Below are positions 45,343 through 54,766 of a stretch of 64,000 nucleotides of DNA, one piece after another. Origin of the DNA: WTFY01 sp011523795 (GTDB lineage: Bacteria; Pseudomonadota; Gammaproteobacteria; UBA4575); the NCBI GenBank assembly GCA_965207475.1, contig OZ242278.1, positions 1,178,001 to 1,242,000 on the forward strand, read 5' to 3'. The notes beneath the pieces were generated by a model. It was given only the letters and a program-made list of their open reading frames with translations. It ran no database searches and was not told the origin of the DNA. Position numbers and translations under genes: made by a program. How positions within the stretch are numbered: position 1 is the stretch's first letter; the number at the start of each line of letters is the position of its first letter.

Positions 45343-45596
45343 TTCAATGTCACTCCTTAGTTTATTCCACGTTGTCTTGGGCTTTTCACCCCGTAAAGCC
45401 TCTAATTTTATTGCTCAAAAGCGGATTTGACGAGAGCCAATACAGCCGCAGTGCTGCTCAACCACGTCGAGAATTCCTGAGCATGACCCGTGCAGGGTAA
45501 CAATAGTGCAGGGTGGCAATCAAGTATACCGGATGATGTATCGATGAGAAAACCACAGGATACGGGTTCCCGGACCCGCAGGCGCCCCCGAACGGG
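45343..45596. other. gap downstream of phoU without a gene
   Basis: The gap contains a short inverted repeat CGGGTTCCCGGACCCG (about 45564-45579) a little beyond the phoU stop. This could be an RNA hairpin marking the end of the pst operon, but no T tract follows on the leftward strand. The rest should hold the promoter of the small lipoprotein. Nothing else is seen. Confidence 0.35.
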
Positions 45597-46322
45597 CTAG
45601 TTGTCGTTAATATCGCTCAACTCGGCCTTGACCTGATCAAAACTGGTGTGCCGGATATCTTTCCCGGCCACGGTATAGATCACGTACTCACAGATGTTTT
45701 TCGCATGGTCTCCGATACGTTCCAGCGAACGTGCACACCACATGACACGAAGCGAGCGTTTAATGGTACGGGGGTCTTCCATCATGTGGGTAATCAGCTG
45801 ACGGGTCAGCGAATCGTATTCATCGTTGATCGCCCTGTCCCCTTCTGCAATCGCGAGTGCACTCTCGATATCCATGCGTGCCAGGGCATCGAGGCAATCG
45901 TGCAGCATCTTGCACACCTGGTCTCCAAGATGCCTGAGTTCCATGAAATAGGTGGGTGAACGTTCCACTGCTGCGAGTTTCACGGCATGTCTGCCGATCT
46001 TTTCCGCCTCGTCCCCGATCCTTTCCAGATCCGTGATGGTCTTGAATATTGCGATCACCAGACGCAGGTCACTGGCAGCCGGCTGCCTTCGTGCAATCAC
46101 TTGCGCGCACTCCTCGTCAATCGCGACCTCCATCGAGTTGATGCGGTAGTCACTGGTCGCCACGTCTTCCGCAAGGCTGCTGTCAGCACGTGTCAGTGCC
46201 GCCAGCGCGTTTTCAACCTGTTTCTCGACCATGCCTCCCATGTTCAGTGCCTTGCTGCGCAAGGATTCCAAATCCTCGTCGAACTGGCGGGATATATGTT
46301 GTCCGATGTCCTGAAATACCAT
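45597..46322 (-). CDS. phoU: phosphate signalling regulator PhoU
   Basis: 241 residues from the ATG at 46322 (MVFQDIGQHISRQFDEDLESL); four more codons upstream are possible. Two three-helix bundles with the conserved E/DxxxD motifs, DLERIGDEAEKIG (about 95-107) and SLERIGDHAKNICEYVIY (about 200-217). It links PstSCAB transport state to PhoR and dampens the Pho response. Last gene of phoB-phoR-pstS-pstC-pstA-pstB-phoU. Confidence 0.97.
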   Translation of the reverse strand: MVFQDIGQHISRQFDEDLESLRSKALNMGGMVEKQVENALAALTRADSSLAEDVATSDYRINSMEVAIDEECAQVIARRQPAASDLRLVIAIFKTITDLERIGDEAEKIGRHAVKLAAVERSPTYFMELRHLGDQVCKMLHDCLDALARMDIESALAIAEGDRAINDEYDSLTRQLITHMMEDPRTIKRSLRVMWCARSLERIGDHAKNICEYVIYTVAGKDIRHTSFDQVKAELSDINDN

Positions 46323-46349
46323 GTGATACTCCAAATGATCCGAGCGTGA

Positions 46350-47174
46350 TTAGCCGTAGCGGCCCGTGATGTAGTCTTCAGTCTGCTTTTCGGCCGGGTT
46401 GGTGAACAACTGGTCGGTTGCACCGAACTCGACGAGTTCTCCCAGGTACATGAAGGCCGTGTAATCTGAAACCCGGGCGGCCTGTTGCATGTTGTGAGTG
46501 ACGATGACGACGGTGTAGTTTGCCTTCAACTGGATGATCAGCTCTTCGATCTTCAGCGTGGAAATGGGGTCCAGCGCAGAAGCCGGTTCATCCAGCAGGA
46601 TCACTTCGGGCTGAATTGCGATAGCCCGTGCAATCACCAGACGCTGCTGCTGCCCTCCCGACAGGCCCAGGGCATTGTCCTGCAAGCGGTCCTTGACCTC
46701 GTCCCACAACGCGGCACCTTTCAGCGCCCATTCGACGCGCTCGTCGAGTACCCGTTTTTTGTTCACACCCTGCAGCCGCAGCCCGTAGGCTACATTTTCG
46801 TAGACGGTTTTCGGAAAGGGATTGGGCTTTTGAAACACCATGCCTACCTTGCGGCGCAACTCCGCCACATTGACCGATTTCTTGTTAATGTCCTTTCCAT
46901 AAAGCATCAGTTCGCCTTCCAGTCGGACGATGTCGATCAAGTCATTCATGCGGTTCATGCAGCGCAGCAGCGTGGATTTTCCGCAACCGCTGGGACCGAT
47001 GAACGCCGTCACCCTTTTCTCGGGAACCAGCATGTTGATTTCCTTCAGGGCTCGCGCAGATCCGTAATAGAGGCTGAGGTCCTTGCATTCAAAGCAGGTC
47101 TTTTCCTCTTCCAGTTTCGGGCTTGCCCGGTGAAGAAGCACATCTTCCGAGATCTGTGGTGCCGCCATAGTCAC
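46350..47174 (-). CDS. pstB: phosphate ABC transporter ATP-binding protein PstB
   Basis: 274 residues. Walker A GPSGCGKST, signature LSGGQQQRLVIARA, Walker B VILLDEPASALDP and the switch His in VIVTHNMQQAARVSD are present. The N-terminus (about 25 residues) is longer than in E. coli. It energises phosphate import with PstA and PstC. The gap to pstA is 43 bases. Confidence 0.98.
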   Translation of the reverse strand: MTMAAPQISEDVLLHRASPKLEEEKTCFECKDLSLYYGSARALKEINMLVPEKRVTAFIGPSGCGKSTLLRCMNRMNDLIDIVRLEGELMLYGKDINKKSVNVAELRRKVGMVFQKPNPFPKTVYENVAYGLRLQGVNKKRVLDERVEWALKGAALWDEVKDRLQDNALGLSGGQQQRLVIARAIAIQPEVILLDEPASALDPISTLKIEELIIQLKANYTVVIVTHNMQQAARVSDYTAFMYLGELVEFGATDQLFTNPAEKQTEDYITGRYG

Positions 47175-47217
47175 AATTCCTCAACTCCCGTTCAATTTTG
47201 CTCTGCAGTACAAGGAC

Positions 47218-48900
47218 CTAGTGCTCTTCCAGGTTTCTGTATTTTTCCCGCAGGTGATTGCGGATATATATTGCAGAGATGTTCAGGATAACAATCACTG
47301 CCACCAGTATCAAAGCGGTTGCATAAACCAGCGGGCGGGCAGCTTCGACATTCGGGCTCTGGAAACCCACGTCATAGATATGGAAACCCAGATGCATGAA
47401 CTTGCGTTCAAGGTGAACAAACGGCGCATTCGCGTCGATCGGCAACGAGGGCGCAAGTTTGACAGCACCCACGAGCATCAGGGGTGCCACCTCTCCGGCC
47501 GCACGCGCCACGGCAAGAATCAGACCGGTCATCATGGCAGGACTTGCCATGGGCAGAACCGTGCGCCAGAGTGTTTCAGCTTTCGTCGCACCCAGCGCCA
47601 GCGAACCCTCGCGAATTGACCGCGGTATGCGCGACAACCCCTCTTCCGTGGCGACAATGACCACCGGAACGGTCAACAGCGCCAGGGTCAGGGAGGCCCA
47701 GAGTACACCCCCGGAACCGAAGGTCGGGGACGGCAGGGCTTCGCGGTAGAACAGTTCGTCGATCGTGCCGCCAACCACGTATACGAAAAAGCCCAGTCCG
47801 AAAACCCCGTACACAATGGACGGCACCCCGGCGAGATTATTGACCGAAATTCTCACCAGGCGCGTAACCAATCCCTGGCGTGCGTATTCCCTCAGGTATA
47901 TCCCGGCAACGACACCAAACGGAGTGACGATGATCGACATTAGCAATACCATCACGACCGTGCCGAAAATGGCCGGGAATATGCCGCCTTCCGTATTCGC
48001 TTCGCGCGGGTCGTCAGCAACGAAACCCCAGAATGTCTTGATGTAGAACACGATTTTCTCGCTGAGGCTCATCGCGTTGGGCCGGTAGGCCTTGACCACG
48101 TTAGCCAGCTTGATCTCGACTTCGTCCCCGGTCATGACTCGCGCCGTGATGCTGTCACGCGCGATATCCCTGTACAGGTTATCCAGCTCCTCTTTCAGTA
48201 CCTCGTAATCACGCGTGTACTGGTCTTCCCTGGCTTCGATTTGTGCATACGGCTTTCGTTCGGTCACGTTTTTCAGTTCAAGCCCCCGTTTCTTGAGCCG
48301 CAATTTTTCCAGCTGGAAGTTGATTGCGCCGATCTTCATTTTCTCGATCTCCTCGATGCGTTCCCTCAGTTCCTTCACGCGATGCAGGCGGAATTGCATT
48401 TCCTCCCACAGGGACGCCTTTGCCACATCAACCGGCCGACCGCTTTCTTTCACGCCAGTCAGAAAGCCATAGAAATTTCCCCATTGCGTACGTTCCAGCA
48501 CCAGCACGTCTTCCGGGACGCTTACGCTTTTCTCGTTGGGGGCCACAGTAAGCATGAAGTCCACACCCAAGACTTCCCGAATGCCGACCTTGATCAGGCT
48601 GCGCTCAACCATGTCCGCGTCGCTGTCGATCTTGATTCCGGATTCAACGATGCGTTTTCTGGGCACCTCCTCGGTCTCCACACGCTCGCCCACAATCTGG
48701 ACCATGCGGGTGCCGTTGTCATATTCGATCTCGTACACTGTCTTGGGCCAGAAATGGCCCAGACCGCGCATTGCAATCAGCAGGAGCAGGCCCGCCACCA
48801 TGATCATGCTGATGGCCACGGCCCCCCCATTCATCCATACCCAGGGCTGCCCGGATGACATGAATGACTTGAAACTGCTCTGGTTGGTGCGTGCTGACAT
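47218..48900 (-). CDS. pstA: phosphate ABC transporter permease PstA, long form
   Basis: 560 residues, against about 296 in E. coli. One N-terminal helix (about 20-45) is followed by a large periplasmic insert (about 50-280) with a coiled-coil stretch (residues about 160-240, rich in Glu, Lys and Arg). The conserved permease domain then has EEGLSRIPRSIREGSLALGATKAE (the EAA coupling loop; core RSIREGSLALGATKAE). Long PstA of this kind is known in Pseudomonas and Vibrio relatives. The role of the insert is not known to me. Confidence 0.94.
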   Translation of the reverse strand: MSARTNQSSFKSFMSSGQPWVWMNGGAVAISMIMVAGLLLLIAMRGLGHFWPKTVYEIEYDNGTRMVQIVGERVETEEVPRKRIVESGIKIDSDADMVERSLIKVGIREVLGVDFMLTVAPNEKSVSVPEDVLVLERTQWGNFYGFLTGVKESGRPVDVAKASLWEEMQFRLHRVKELRERIEEIEKMKIGAINFQLEKLRLKKRGLELKNVTERKPYAQIEAREDQYTRDYEVLKEELDNLYRDIARDSITARVMTGDEVEIKLANVVKAYRPNAMSLSEKIVFYIKTFWGFVADDPREANTEGGIFPAIFGTVVMVLLMSIIVTPFGVVAGIYLREYARQGLVTRLVRISVNNLAGVPSIVYGVFGLGFFVYVVGGTIDELFYREALPSPTFGSGGVLWASLTLALLTVPVVIVATEEGLSRIPRSIREGSLALGATKAETLWRTVLPMASPAMMTGLILAVARAAGEVAPLMLVGAVKLAPSLPIDANAPFVHLERKFMHLGFHIYDVGFQSPNVEAARPLVYATALILVAVIVILNISAIYIRNHLREKYRNLEEH

Positions 48901-48923
48901 GGGCTGAGTTGGCTAACCGTTCC

Positions 48924-51206
48924 CTAAAGCGTGCTGTATTTTTCCCTCAACCGCTGGCGAACGATCTCCGCCACGGTATTGAAGAAGAACGTGAACACAA
49001 ACAACACCAGCGCGGCCAGGAACAGTATCCTGAAATGCGTGCTGTCTACTTCCGACTCCGGCAGTTCCACCGCCACGTTGGCAGAAAGCGTGCGCATCCC
49101 CTCAAAGATGCTGAAATCCATAACGGGAGTATTTCCGGTCGCCATGAGCACGATCATGGTTTCTCCCACCGCACGGCCAAGCCCGATCATGGTTGCAGAA
49201 AAGATTCCAGGACTGGCAGAAGGCAGCACGACCCGTACCAGGGATTGCCAGGGAGTCGCGCCCAGCGCAAGAGACCCTGCAGTCAGGTGTTTGGGCACGC
49301 TGAACACCGCATCCTCTGCAATGGAGAAGATGGTAGGGATCACGGCAAACCCCATTGCAATACCGATTATGATTGAATTTCTCTGGTCATAACCGATTCC
49401 CATGGTATCGGTGATCCAGATCCTCATGTTGCCATCGAACAGCGTGTTCTCCATCCAGGGGCTTAATGCCAGGGCCATCCAGCCACAAATCAGGACGATG
49501 GGAATCAATAGCGCCGCCTGCCATCCGTCCGGGATGAGCAACTTGACATTTTCCGGCACATGCCACCAGACCAAGCTGGCAAGAAACATCCCCACAGGGA
49601 TCACCAGCAGGCAGACGAAGATTCCGGGCAGGTGGGCTTCCACATACGGCGCCAGCCACAAACCTGCGAGAAACCCGAGAATCACGGTAGGCAGCGCCTC
49701 CATCACCTCAATCGTTGGCTTGACAAGACCCCGCATTCTCGGGGCCATGAAATAGGCCGTGAAGATGGCCCCGCATATGGCAAGCGGCATGGCGAGCAAC
49801 ATGGCATAGAACGCTGCCTTGAAGGTTCCAAAGGTAAGTGGAGTCAGGCTGAACTTGGGTTCAAAATCACTGGATGCTGAGGACGACTGCCATACAAATT
49901 CCGGTTTTTCGTAGCTCTCGTACCAGACCTTGCCCCAGATCGAACTGAACGAAGCTTCAGGATGTTCACTGTCCAGCATCCAGACATGCAGCGCACCGGC
50001 GCTGTCTTCGGCCAGGATCTTGTCGCTTCTCGGCGCAATGCTGAGGTGCCTGAGGGGGCGATCCGAAATCCCCTCGCTCAACAGGTGCCTGGAGGCGGTG
50101 GTGTGAAAAATCGAGACGTTGCCCGCATCATCCGTGACCAGGAATCCCTTGCGCAATTGCTCGGCTGTAATACTCGAGATCTTCGCATCCCCGCTGTTGA
50201 ACTGCCTGATATCGGTCAGATGATGAACACCGTCGTCATCGCGCACCGGAAACAGCTGATGGATATTGCCCTGGTCATCACCCAGAAGTACCGAAATCCC
50301 ACCGATTAGGAACTCGAACGAGGCAGGCGTTCGGTCACCGGACAGAGGCGAGACATCCTCGACATGTACGGGCCTGTCCTTGGCACGGACATCATAATAG
50401 GAAATCACACCTTCCCGGTTCAGCAGGTAAAGCCATTGTCTTTCGGGTGACAGCAAGGCACGGGTCAGGGTATCGACGTAAGGCAATTTCACCTGGCTGG
50501 CCATTTCCAGTTCCAGCTCGTCTTCATCAAGGAACAACGACACCTTTTCAAAATCCACCAGGCTCGCACCGTCTTCGGTATAGGCGAATACGGTCAGGCC
50601 CTCTTCGTTGTCCCCTACTGCGATATGCATCATCTCTTGCCTGCCCAATCCCAGATCAATGGGCAACTCGCCGTACGGAAAGGTAATTCTGGGGATGATG
50701 GTGCGACGACCGTCATCGTACCTCAGGTCATAACTGTGCCGGAATACCAGGAGCTGTCCGGTGTCCAGTCCCAGCCCGATAATGTTGTTTTCGATGTTGA
50801 TTCGGGTCCAGCTGCTGATCCGGCTGGCATCAAGATCCGTCAGCAGGTCAACCTTCTGTACGGCTGTACCGGTATCCACATAGAAAAAGTGTACCGTCCC
50901 CTTCGAATCCAGACGCATGGAGATTTCTGCCTGTTCTTCTGTCGAATACAGCAGGGTATCCCCGGCGCCCGCCTCAGGCAGGGTATAACCCGTGACCCGA
51001 TGCATCTGTGCACCCTTGAACAGGGGAAATACCACAGCAAACAGGAAGACGAATATGAGGATGATCGAACCGATGACGGCAATCCCGCCAGCACCGACCA
51101 GGTAACGGGCCAGAAAATTCCGGATGGCCCGTCTTTGCCAAAGACTCTGGTTGAACTCAAGCGGCTTGGGTACGAGTGCGGTTTTGGAACCTGATTCCGG
51201 CGTCAT
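48924..51206 (-). CDS. pstC: phosphate ABC transporter permease PstC, long form
   Basis: 760 residues, against 319 in E. coli. After one helix (about 38-60) a periplasmic region of roughly 370 residues has short repeated strand patterns resembling a beta-propeller (for example the ALHVWMLDSEH and GNVSIFHTTASRH stretches). The permease domain follows, with EAA loop KHLTAGSLALGATPWQSLV. Long PstC pairs with long PstA in several marine and pseudomonad groups. It begins 171 bases after the pstS stop, behind a terminator. Confidence 0.94.
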   Translation of the reverse strand: MTPESGSKTALVPKPLEFNQSLWQRRAIRNFLARYLVGAGGIAVIGSIILIFVFLFAVVFPLFKGAQMHRVTGYTLPEAGAGDTLLYSTEEQAEISMRLDSKGTVHFFYVDTGTAVQKVDLLTDLDASRISSWTRINIENNIIGLGLDTGQLLVFRHSYDLRYDDGRRTIIPRITFPYGELPIDLGLGRQEMMHIAVGDNEEGLTVFAYTEDGASLVDFEKVSLFLDEDELELEMASQVKLPYVDTLTRALLSPERQWLYLLNREGVISYYDVRAKDRPVHVEDVSPLSGDRTPASFEFLIGGISVLLGDDQGNIHQLFPVRDDDGVHHLTDIRQFNSGDAKISSITAEQLRKGFLVTDDAGNVSIFHTTASRHLLSEGISDRPLRHLSIAPRSDKILAEDSAGALHVWMLDSEHPEASFSSIWGKVWYESYEKPEFVWQSSSASSDFEPKFSLTPLTFGTFKAAFYAMLLAMPLAICGAIFTAYFMAPRMRGLVKPTIEVMEALPTVILGFLAGLWLAPYVEAHLPGIFVCLLVIPVGMFLASLVWWHVPENVKLLIPDGWQAALLIPIVLICGWMALALSPWMENTLFDGNMRIWITDTMGIGYDQRNSIIIGIAMGFAVIPTIFSIAEDAVFSVPKHLTAGSLALGATPWQSLVRVVLPSASPGIFSATMIGLGRAVGETMIVLMATGNTPVMDFSIFEGMRTLSANVAVELPESEVDSTHFRILFLAALVLFVFTFFFNTVAEIVRQRLREKYSTL

Positions 51207-51268
51207 GGTTTTTGTTGTGTCTGGGGAATCCTGATGCCTGGACTGTGGATAGGAACCCGAGTGTCCCT

Positions 51269-51297
51269 AAAAAAGGCCCCGGCACTATACCAGGGCC
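51269..51297 (-). terminator. intrinsic terminator between pstS and pstC
   Basis: On the leftward strand the sequence reads GGCCCTGG, a 7-base loop TATAGTG, then CCGGGGCC followed by TTTTTT. The stem has eight pairs with one G-U. It lies 80 bases after the pstS stop, inside the operon. Partial readthrough would give much more binding protein PstS than permease, a stoichiometry common for binding-protein transporters. Confidence 0.85.
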
Positions 51298-51377
51298 TCA
51301 ACTGGCTTGCTGTTTGCAGACCTCGAGTTGGCTGCGGGCCCGGTTCAGTCCAGGCTTTTTGTTGTTTTCCAACTGGC

Positions 51378-52358
51378 CTAGAGTTCAAGCTTAGCCAGTG
51401 CCTTGGACGCCACTTTCGCCGGCAGTGGAATGTAACCGTCCTTTACTACGACCTTCTGGCCCTGTATTGCCAGAACCATCCTGATAAATTCTCCCTCGAG
51501 GGGTGACAAGGGTTTCCCGGGTGCCTTGTTTACATACACATACAGGAAACGGGCCAAGGGATATGCTCCGGAAACGGCGTTCTCAGACGTGGCTTCCACA
51601 CTCTCTGTCTCAGCCTTTTTCGACAGTGGGACAGCCCGCACACCGGATGTCTTGTACCCGATACCGGAATAGCCAATGCCGTTCAATGATGAAGATACGG
51701 ACTGCACCACGGAGGCTGAACCTGGCTGTTCGTTCACGGTAGACTTGTAGTCACCCTTGCACAGCGCTTTCTTCTTGAAATAGCCGTAGGTGCCGGAAAC
51801 GGAGTTGCGTCCAAACAGCTGCATGTCACGCTTGGCCCAATCGCCTTTCAGACCAAGTTCGCCCCAGGTGGTCAGGTCCATGCTTCCGCCACACTTGCGG
51901 GTGCTGGAAAAAATTGCATCCACGTCTGCGATGGACATGTCCGCGATCGGGTTGTCCTTGTGCACGTACACCGCCAGCGCATCGATTGCAACCGGAACAG
52001 GGGTCGGCTTGTAGCCAAACTTCTTCTCAAACGCTGCAATCTCTTTGTCTTTCATCTTGCGACTCATCGGCCCGAGGTTGGAAGTCCCTTCCGTCAGGGC
52101 AGGCGGGGCCGTCGAGGATCCCGCAGCCTGGACTTGAATGTTCACATTCGGATAGAACCGCTTGTACTCCTCGGCCCACAGTGTCACCAGGTTAGCCAGC
52201 GTGTCCGAACCCACACTGGACAAGTTGCCTGAAACGCCACGGGTCGCAGCATATTCCCCGAGTTCCTGGTCAACCTTGACTTCGGCCGACACGGAAAAGG
52301 GCAGCAGTACCAACAACGTGACCAGCATTGCAGTGCACTTGCCAAAAATCCTGTACAT
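51378..52358 (-). CDS. pstS: periplasmic phosphate-binding protein PstS
   Basis: 326 residues, preceded by TAAGGAG. Signal peptide about 1-25 (ending VSA). Phosphate-binding segments include VGSDTLANLVTLWAEEY, AGSSTAPPALTEGTSNLGPMSR (core GSSTAPPALTEGTSN) and GRNSVSGTYGYFKKKALC. It captures phosphate for PstCAB. The gene has its own promoter with tandem Pho boxes and is followed by a terminator, so it can be expressed above the rest of the operon. Confidence 0.97.
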   Translation of the reverse strand: MYRIFGKCTAMLVTLLVLLPFSVSAEVKVDQELGEYAATRGVSGNLSSVGSDTLANLVTLWAEEYKRFYPNVNIQVQAAGSSTAPPALTEGTSNLGPMSRKMKDKEIAAFEKKFGYKPTPVPVAIDALAVYVHKDNPIADMSIADVDAIFSSTRKCGGSMDLTTWGELGLKGDWAKRDMQLFGRNSVSGTYGYFKKKALCKGDYKSTVNEQPGSASVVQSVSSSLNGIGYSGIGYKTSGVRAVPLSKKAETESVEATSENAVSGAYPLARFLYVYVNKAPGKPLSPLEGEFIRMVLAIQGQKVVVKDGYIPLPAKVASKALAKLEL

Positions 52359-52417
52359 GTGTAACTCCTTAGGTTACGAAATGTATTTCTTATGCCGATC
52401 CATGGCGAACCTGAAGT

Positions 52418-52457
52418 GTTACAAGCTTATGGGTGATTTATTACAGTTTTATGAACC
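52418..52457 (-). promoter_or_regulatory. tandem Pho boxes upstream of pstS
   Basis: On the pstS strand four 7-base PhoB half-sites are spaced by exactly four bases: GGTTCAT, CTGTAAT, CACCCAT and TTGTAAC, with spacers AAAA, AAAT and AAGC. The 11-base periodicity and the A/T-rich spacers are the hallmark of Pho boxes (two boxes side by side). The array ends 59 bases before the pstS start, where PhoB could replace a -35 element. This marks pstS as a PhoB target. Confidence 0.85.
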
Positions 52458-52479
52458 CAGTCAGAATGCAGAGGCGGTT

Positions 52480-53790
52480 TCAGGAACCGTTGAAAGACAG
52501 CCGCTTGGCAGGAAAGCTGCACGTGAAACAGGCCCCCTGACCGAGTTCACTGCTGATCTTCAGCTGCCCTTCGTGCCTTTCCACCACATGCTTGACAATG
52601 GACAAGCCCAGCCCTGTTCCCCCTTTCTCCCGCGAGCGCCCCGCATCGACACGGTAAAACCTCTCCGTCAGCCGATCAATGTGCTCCGGTGCAATTCCCT
52701 GTCCGGTATCGGAGACTGTCAATTGCGCCGAACCTCTATCTCCCAGCCTCCAGATCACCTGGATATCCGTGCCGGGTTCGGTATGCTTGACTGCATTGTT
52801 CACCAGATTGGAAACGATGCTGTGAATTTCCCGCAGGTCACCCTTCAGCCCGGCATCCGTCTCGATACGCGCCCGAATGTCGTGAGCGGCAGCTCCCGGA
52901 GAGAGCCGGACTTCCTTGACGACTTCCATGACGACGGAAGGGACCGGAACCACGGTAGATTCCTTGGCGACCGAAGCGGTGGACTCGATGCGTGACAAGG
53001 CAAGCAGGTCCTCGACCAGCTGCTTCATGCGCTGGGCCTGAAGGCCTGCTGAATGCACGGCAACTTGGCATTCCTTCGGAAGCGTCGGGTGTTCGGACAG
53101 GGTTTCCAGATAGCCGAGAATTACAGTCAGCGGAGTTCGCAGTTCATGTGAAGCGTTGGAGATGAAACTGCGCCGCATCGCATAGACCCGGGCCGCCTGC
53201 GACATGTCCTGGGCAATCAGGAGCAGGCGGTCCTGGCCAAAAGGGATGATCCGAATGCTCAGCTCCTTTCCCCCGACCTCCGAACCATGCACTTCCAGAG
53301 GCTCATCGTACTGGCCGGCATGGAAGTATTCGTTGAAGGAGGGGTCACGAAAAAGCTGGGTGATTCGGCTGTGCACATCACTGGCCGGATTGATCTGGAG
53401 CAGGTCGTGCGCCGCACGATTGCAAGACTGTATCTCTCCGGACACCTTCAATACGACCACGGCATCCGGCAATGCCGCAATCATTTCATTGAACTGGCCA
53501 ACAAACTCCTCCAGCGTGTCCTGCCTGTCCATGTATTCTTTCTGAATGTCCACGATGCAGGAAACATGCTGATCAGCCAGACCCAGGTACTCCGGCGCAT
53601 CGTCCGTCCGGGCGCCACCTTCGAGCCATTGCTTCAGGGTTACCATCTGGGCAACCGTCCAGATGCCAAACACGACAAGCCCGATCATGATGAATTCCTG
53701 CAGGTGCCCGATGGCCAGGCCGAGTACCACGCAGGGCACGAATACGACCAGCACTCGATTGAGTTCGGACAACCATGCGCCAAATGACAT
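52480..53790 (-). CDS. phoR: phosphate regulon sensor kinase PhoR
   Basis: 436 residues from the ATG at 53790, which overlaps the phoB stop by one base (TAATG); the frame continues to 53931 inside phoB but without homology. Two N-terminal membrane helices (about 10-50), a PAS domain (about 95-200), then HisKA with FISNASHELRTPL (His about 213) and the ATPase with NLVNNAVKHT, DTGQGIAPEHI and GGTGLGLSIVKHV. It phosphorylates PhoB when phosphate is low. Confidence 0.96.
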   Translation of the reverse strand: MSFGAWLSELNRVLVVFVPCVVLGLAIGHLQEFIMIGLVVFGIWTVAQMVTLKQWLEGGARTDDAPEYLGLADQHVSCIVDIQKEYMDRQDTLEEFVGQFNEMIAALPDAVVVLKVSGEIQSCNRAAHDLLQINPASDVHSRITQLFRDPSFNEYFHAGQYDEPLEVHGSEVGGKELSIRIIPFGQDRLLLIAQDMSQAARVYAMRRSFISNASHELRTPLTVILGYLETLSEHPTLPKECQVAVHSAGLQAQRMKQLVEDLLALSRIESTASVAKESTVVPVPSVVMEVVKEVRLSPGAAAHDIRARIETDAGLKGDLREIHSIVSNLVNNAVKHTEPGTDIQVIWRLGDRGSAQLTVSDTGQGIAPEHIDRLTERFYRVDAGRSREKGGTGLGLSIVKHVVERHEGQLKISSELGQGACFTCSFPAKRLSFNGS

Positions 53791-54536
53791 TACTGCGTGG
53801 CTGAAAACCGGTATCCATACCCGCGGACCGTCTGGATCATCTTGCCACATTCCAGGGGCTTGAGAAGTTTTCTCAGGCGCACGATGTGCACATCCACGGT
53901 TCGCTCTTCCACATACATGTTGCGACCCCACACGTAATCCAGCAACTGGGTGCGGGTATAGACCCGGTCAGGATGGCTCATGAAAAACTCGAGCAGCCTG
54001 AACTCGGTCGGGCCCAGGCTAATGGGCTGTCCGTCCGCATGGACACGATGCGCCTTGGAATCCAGCTGGAGGGGGCCGACACGGATCTGGTCATCGAGGA
54101 TACTCGCACCCCGGCGCAGTACGGCACGAATCCGCGCAGACAGCTCCTTGACTGAAAAAGGCTTGGTGATGTAGTCGTCCGCTCCCGAGTTCAGCCCGTC
54201 CACCTTGTCACGCTCTTCGACCCGCGCCGTGAGCATGATGATCGGAATCTCCTGCATGGATTCATTACGTTTCCATCGACGCAACAGTTCCAGTCCACTC
54301 ACATCCGGTAACATCCAATCCAGCAGGACCAGGTCTGGCAAGTGCTCGGCCATCTTGGCTTCCGCAGCCGTGCCGGCTTCCGCTTCATCAATTTGGTAGC
54401 CATCCTGAGTGAGGGCAAACGTTACCATTTCCCGTATCGGGCGCTCGTCTTCAACCAGCAGGATGCGCTTGCCGTTCATTGGCCTGGCACAAGTGCTGGA
54501 ACCCTGCAGGGCTTCGGCTGCATTCTGATTTGGCAT
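53790..54536 (-). CDS. phoB: phosphate regulon response regulator PhoB
   Basis: 248 residues from the ATG at 54536 (AGGA eight bases upstream). A later ATG at 54479 gives the usual 229-residue form starting MNGKRILLVEDE; an earlier one at 54584 is also open. Receiver phospho-acceptor Asp is in LVLLDWMLPDVSG. The winged-helix DNA-binding domain ends with RTVDVHIVRLRKLL and VRGYGYRFS. It activates genes with Pho boxes, several of which surround it. Confidence 0.95.
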   Translation of the reverse strand: MPNQNAAEALQGSSTCARPMNGKRILLVEDERPIREMVTFALTQDGYQIDEAEAGTAAEAKMAEHLPDLVLLDWMLPDVSGLELLRRWKRNESMQEIPIIMLTARVEERDKVDGLNSGADDYITKPFSVKELSARIRAVLRRGASILDDQIRVGPLQLDSKAHRVHADGQPISLGPTEFRLLEFFMSHPDRVYTRTQLLDYVWGRNMYVEERTVDVHIVRLRKLLKPLECGKMIQTVRGYGYRFSATQ

Positions 54537-54589
54537 GGTGGTATTCCTGACATTAGTGGAAGTAAACACCCTGATTATTTTCAATTTTT

Positions 54590-54607
54590 ATTACACGACT
54601 ATTACAC
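54590..54607 (-). promoter_or_regulatory. Pho box upstream of phoB
   Basis: On the phoB strand GTGTAAT is repeated exactly after a four-base spacer (AGTC), the 7-4-7 pattern of a Pho box. It lies 54-71 bases before the chosen phoB start, so phoBR is probably autoregulated. A poorer third half-site (ATTGAAA) continues the 11-base period. Confidence 0.75.
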
Positions 54608-54748
54608 CTGCGTGAACAAGCTGTCCTGCCGACACAAATATTCCTCATTTTCAGTGCCCGGCCAGCGTAAAACTGAGGCATACGATCATTCGTCCCGGTC
54701 CTGTTTCAAGGATTCCAAATGGGTTCAACCCAAGGTGCCATGCCTTCA

Positions 54749-54766
54749 TATAACAAAACTATAACA
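54749..54766 (+). promoter_or_regulatory. probable Pho box upstream of the OprP-like porin
   Basis: TATAACA is repeated exactly with a four-base spacer (AAAC), giving the 11-base period of PhoB sites. The match to the CTGTCAT consensus is weaker (about 12 of 18 positions). It lies 111-128 bases before the porin start. The context supports PhoB control, but this is inferred. Confidence 0.5.
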
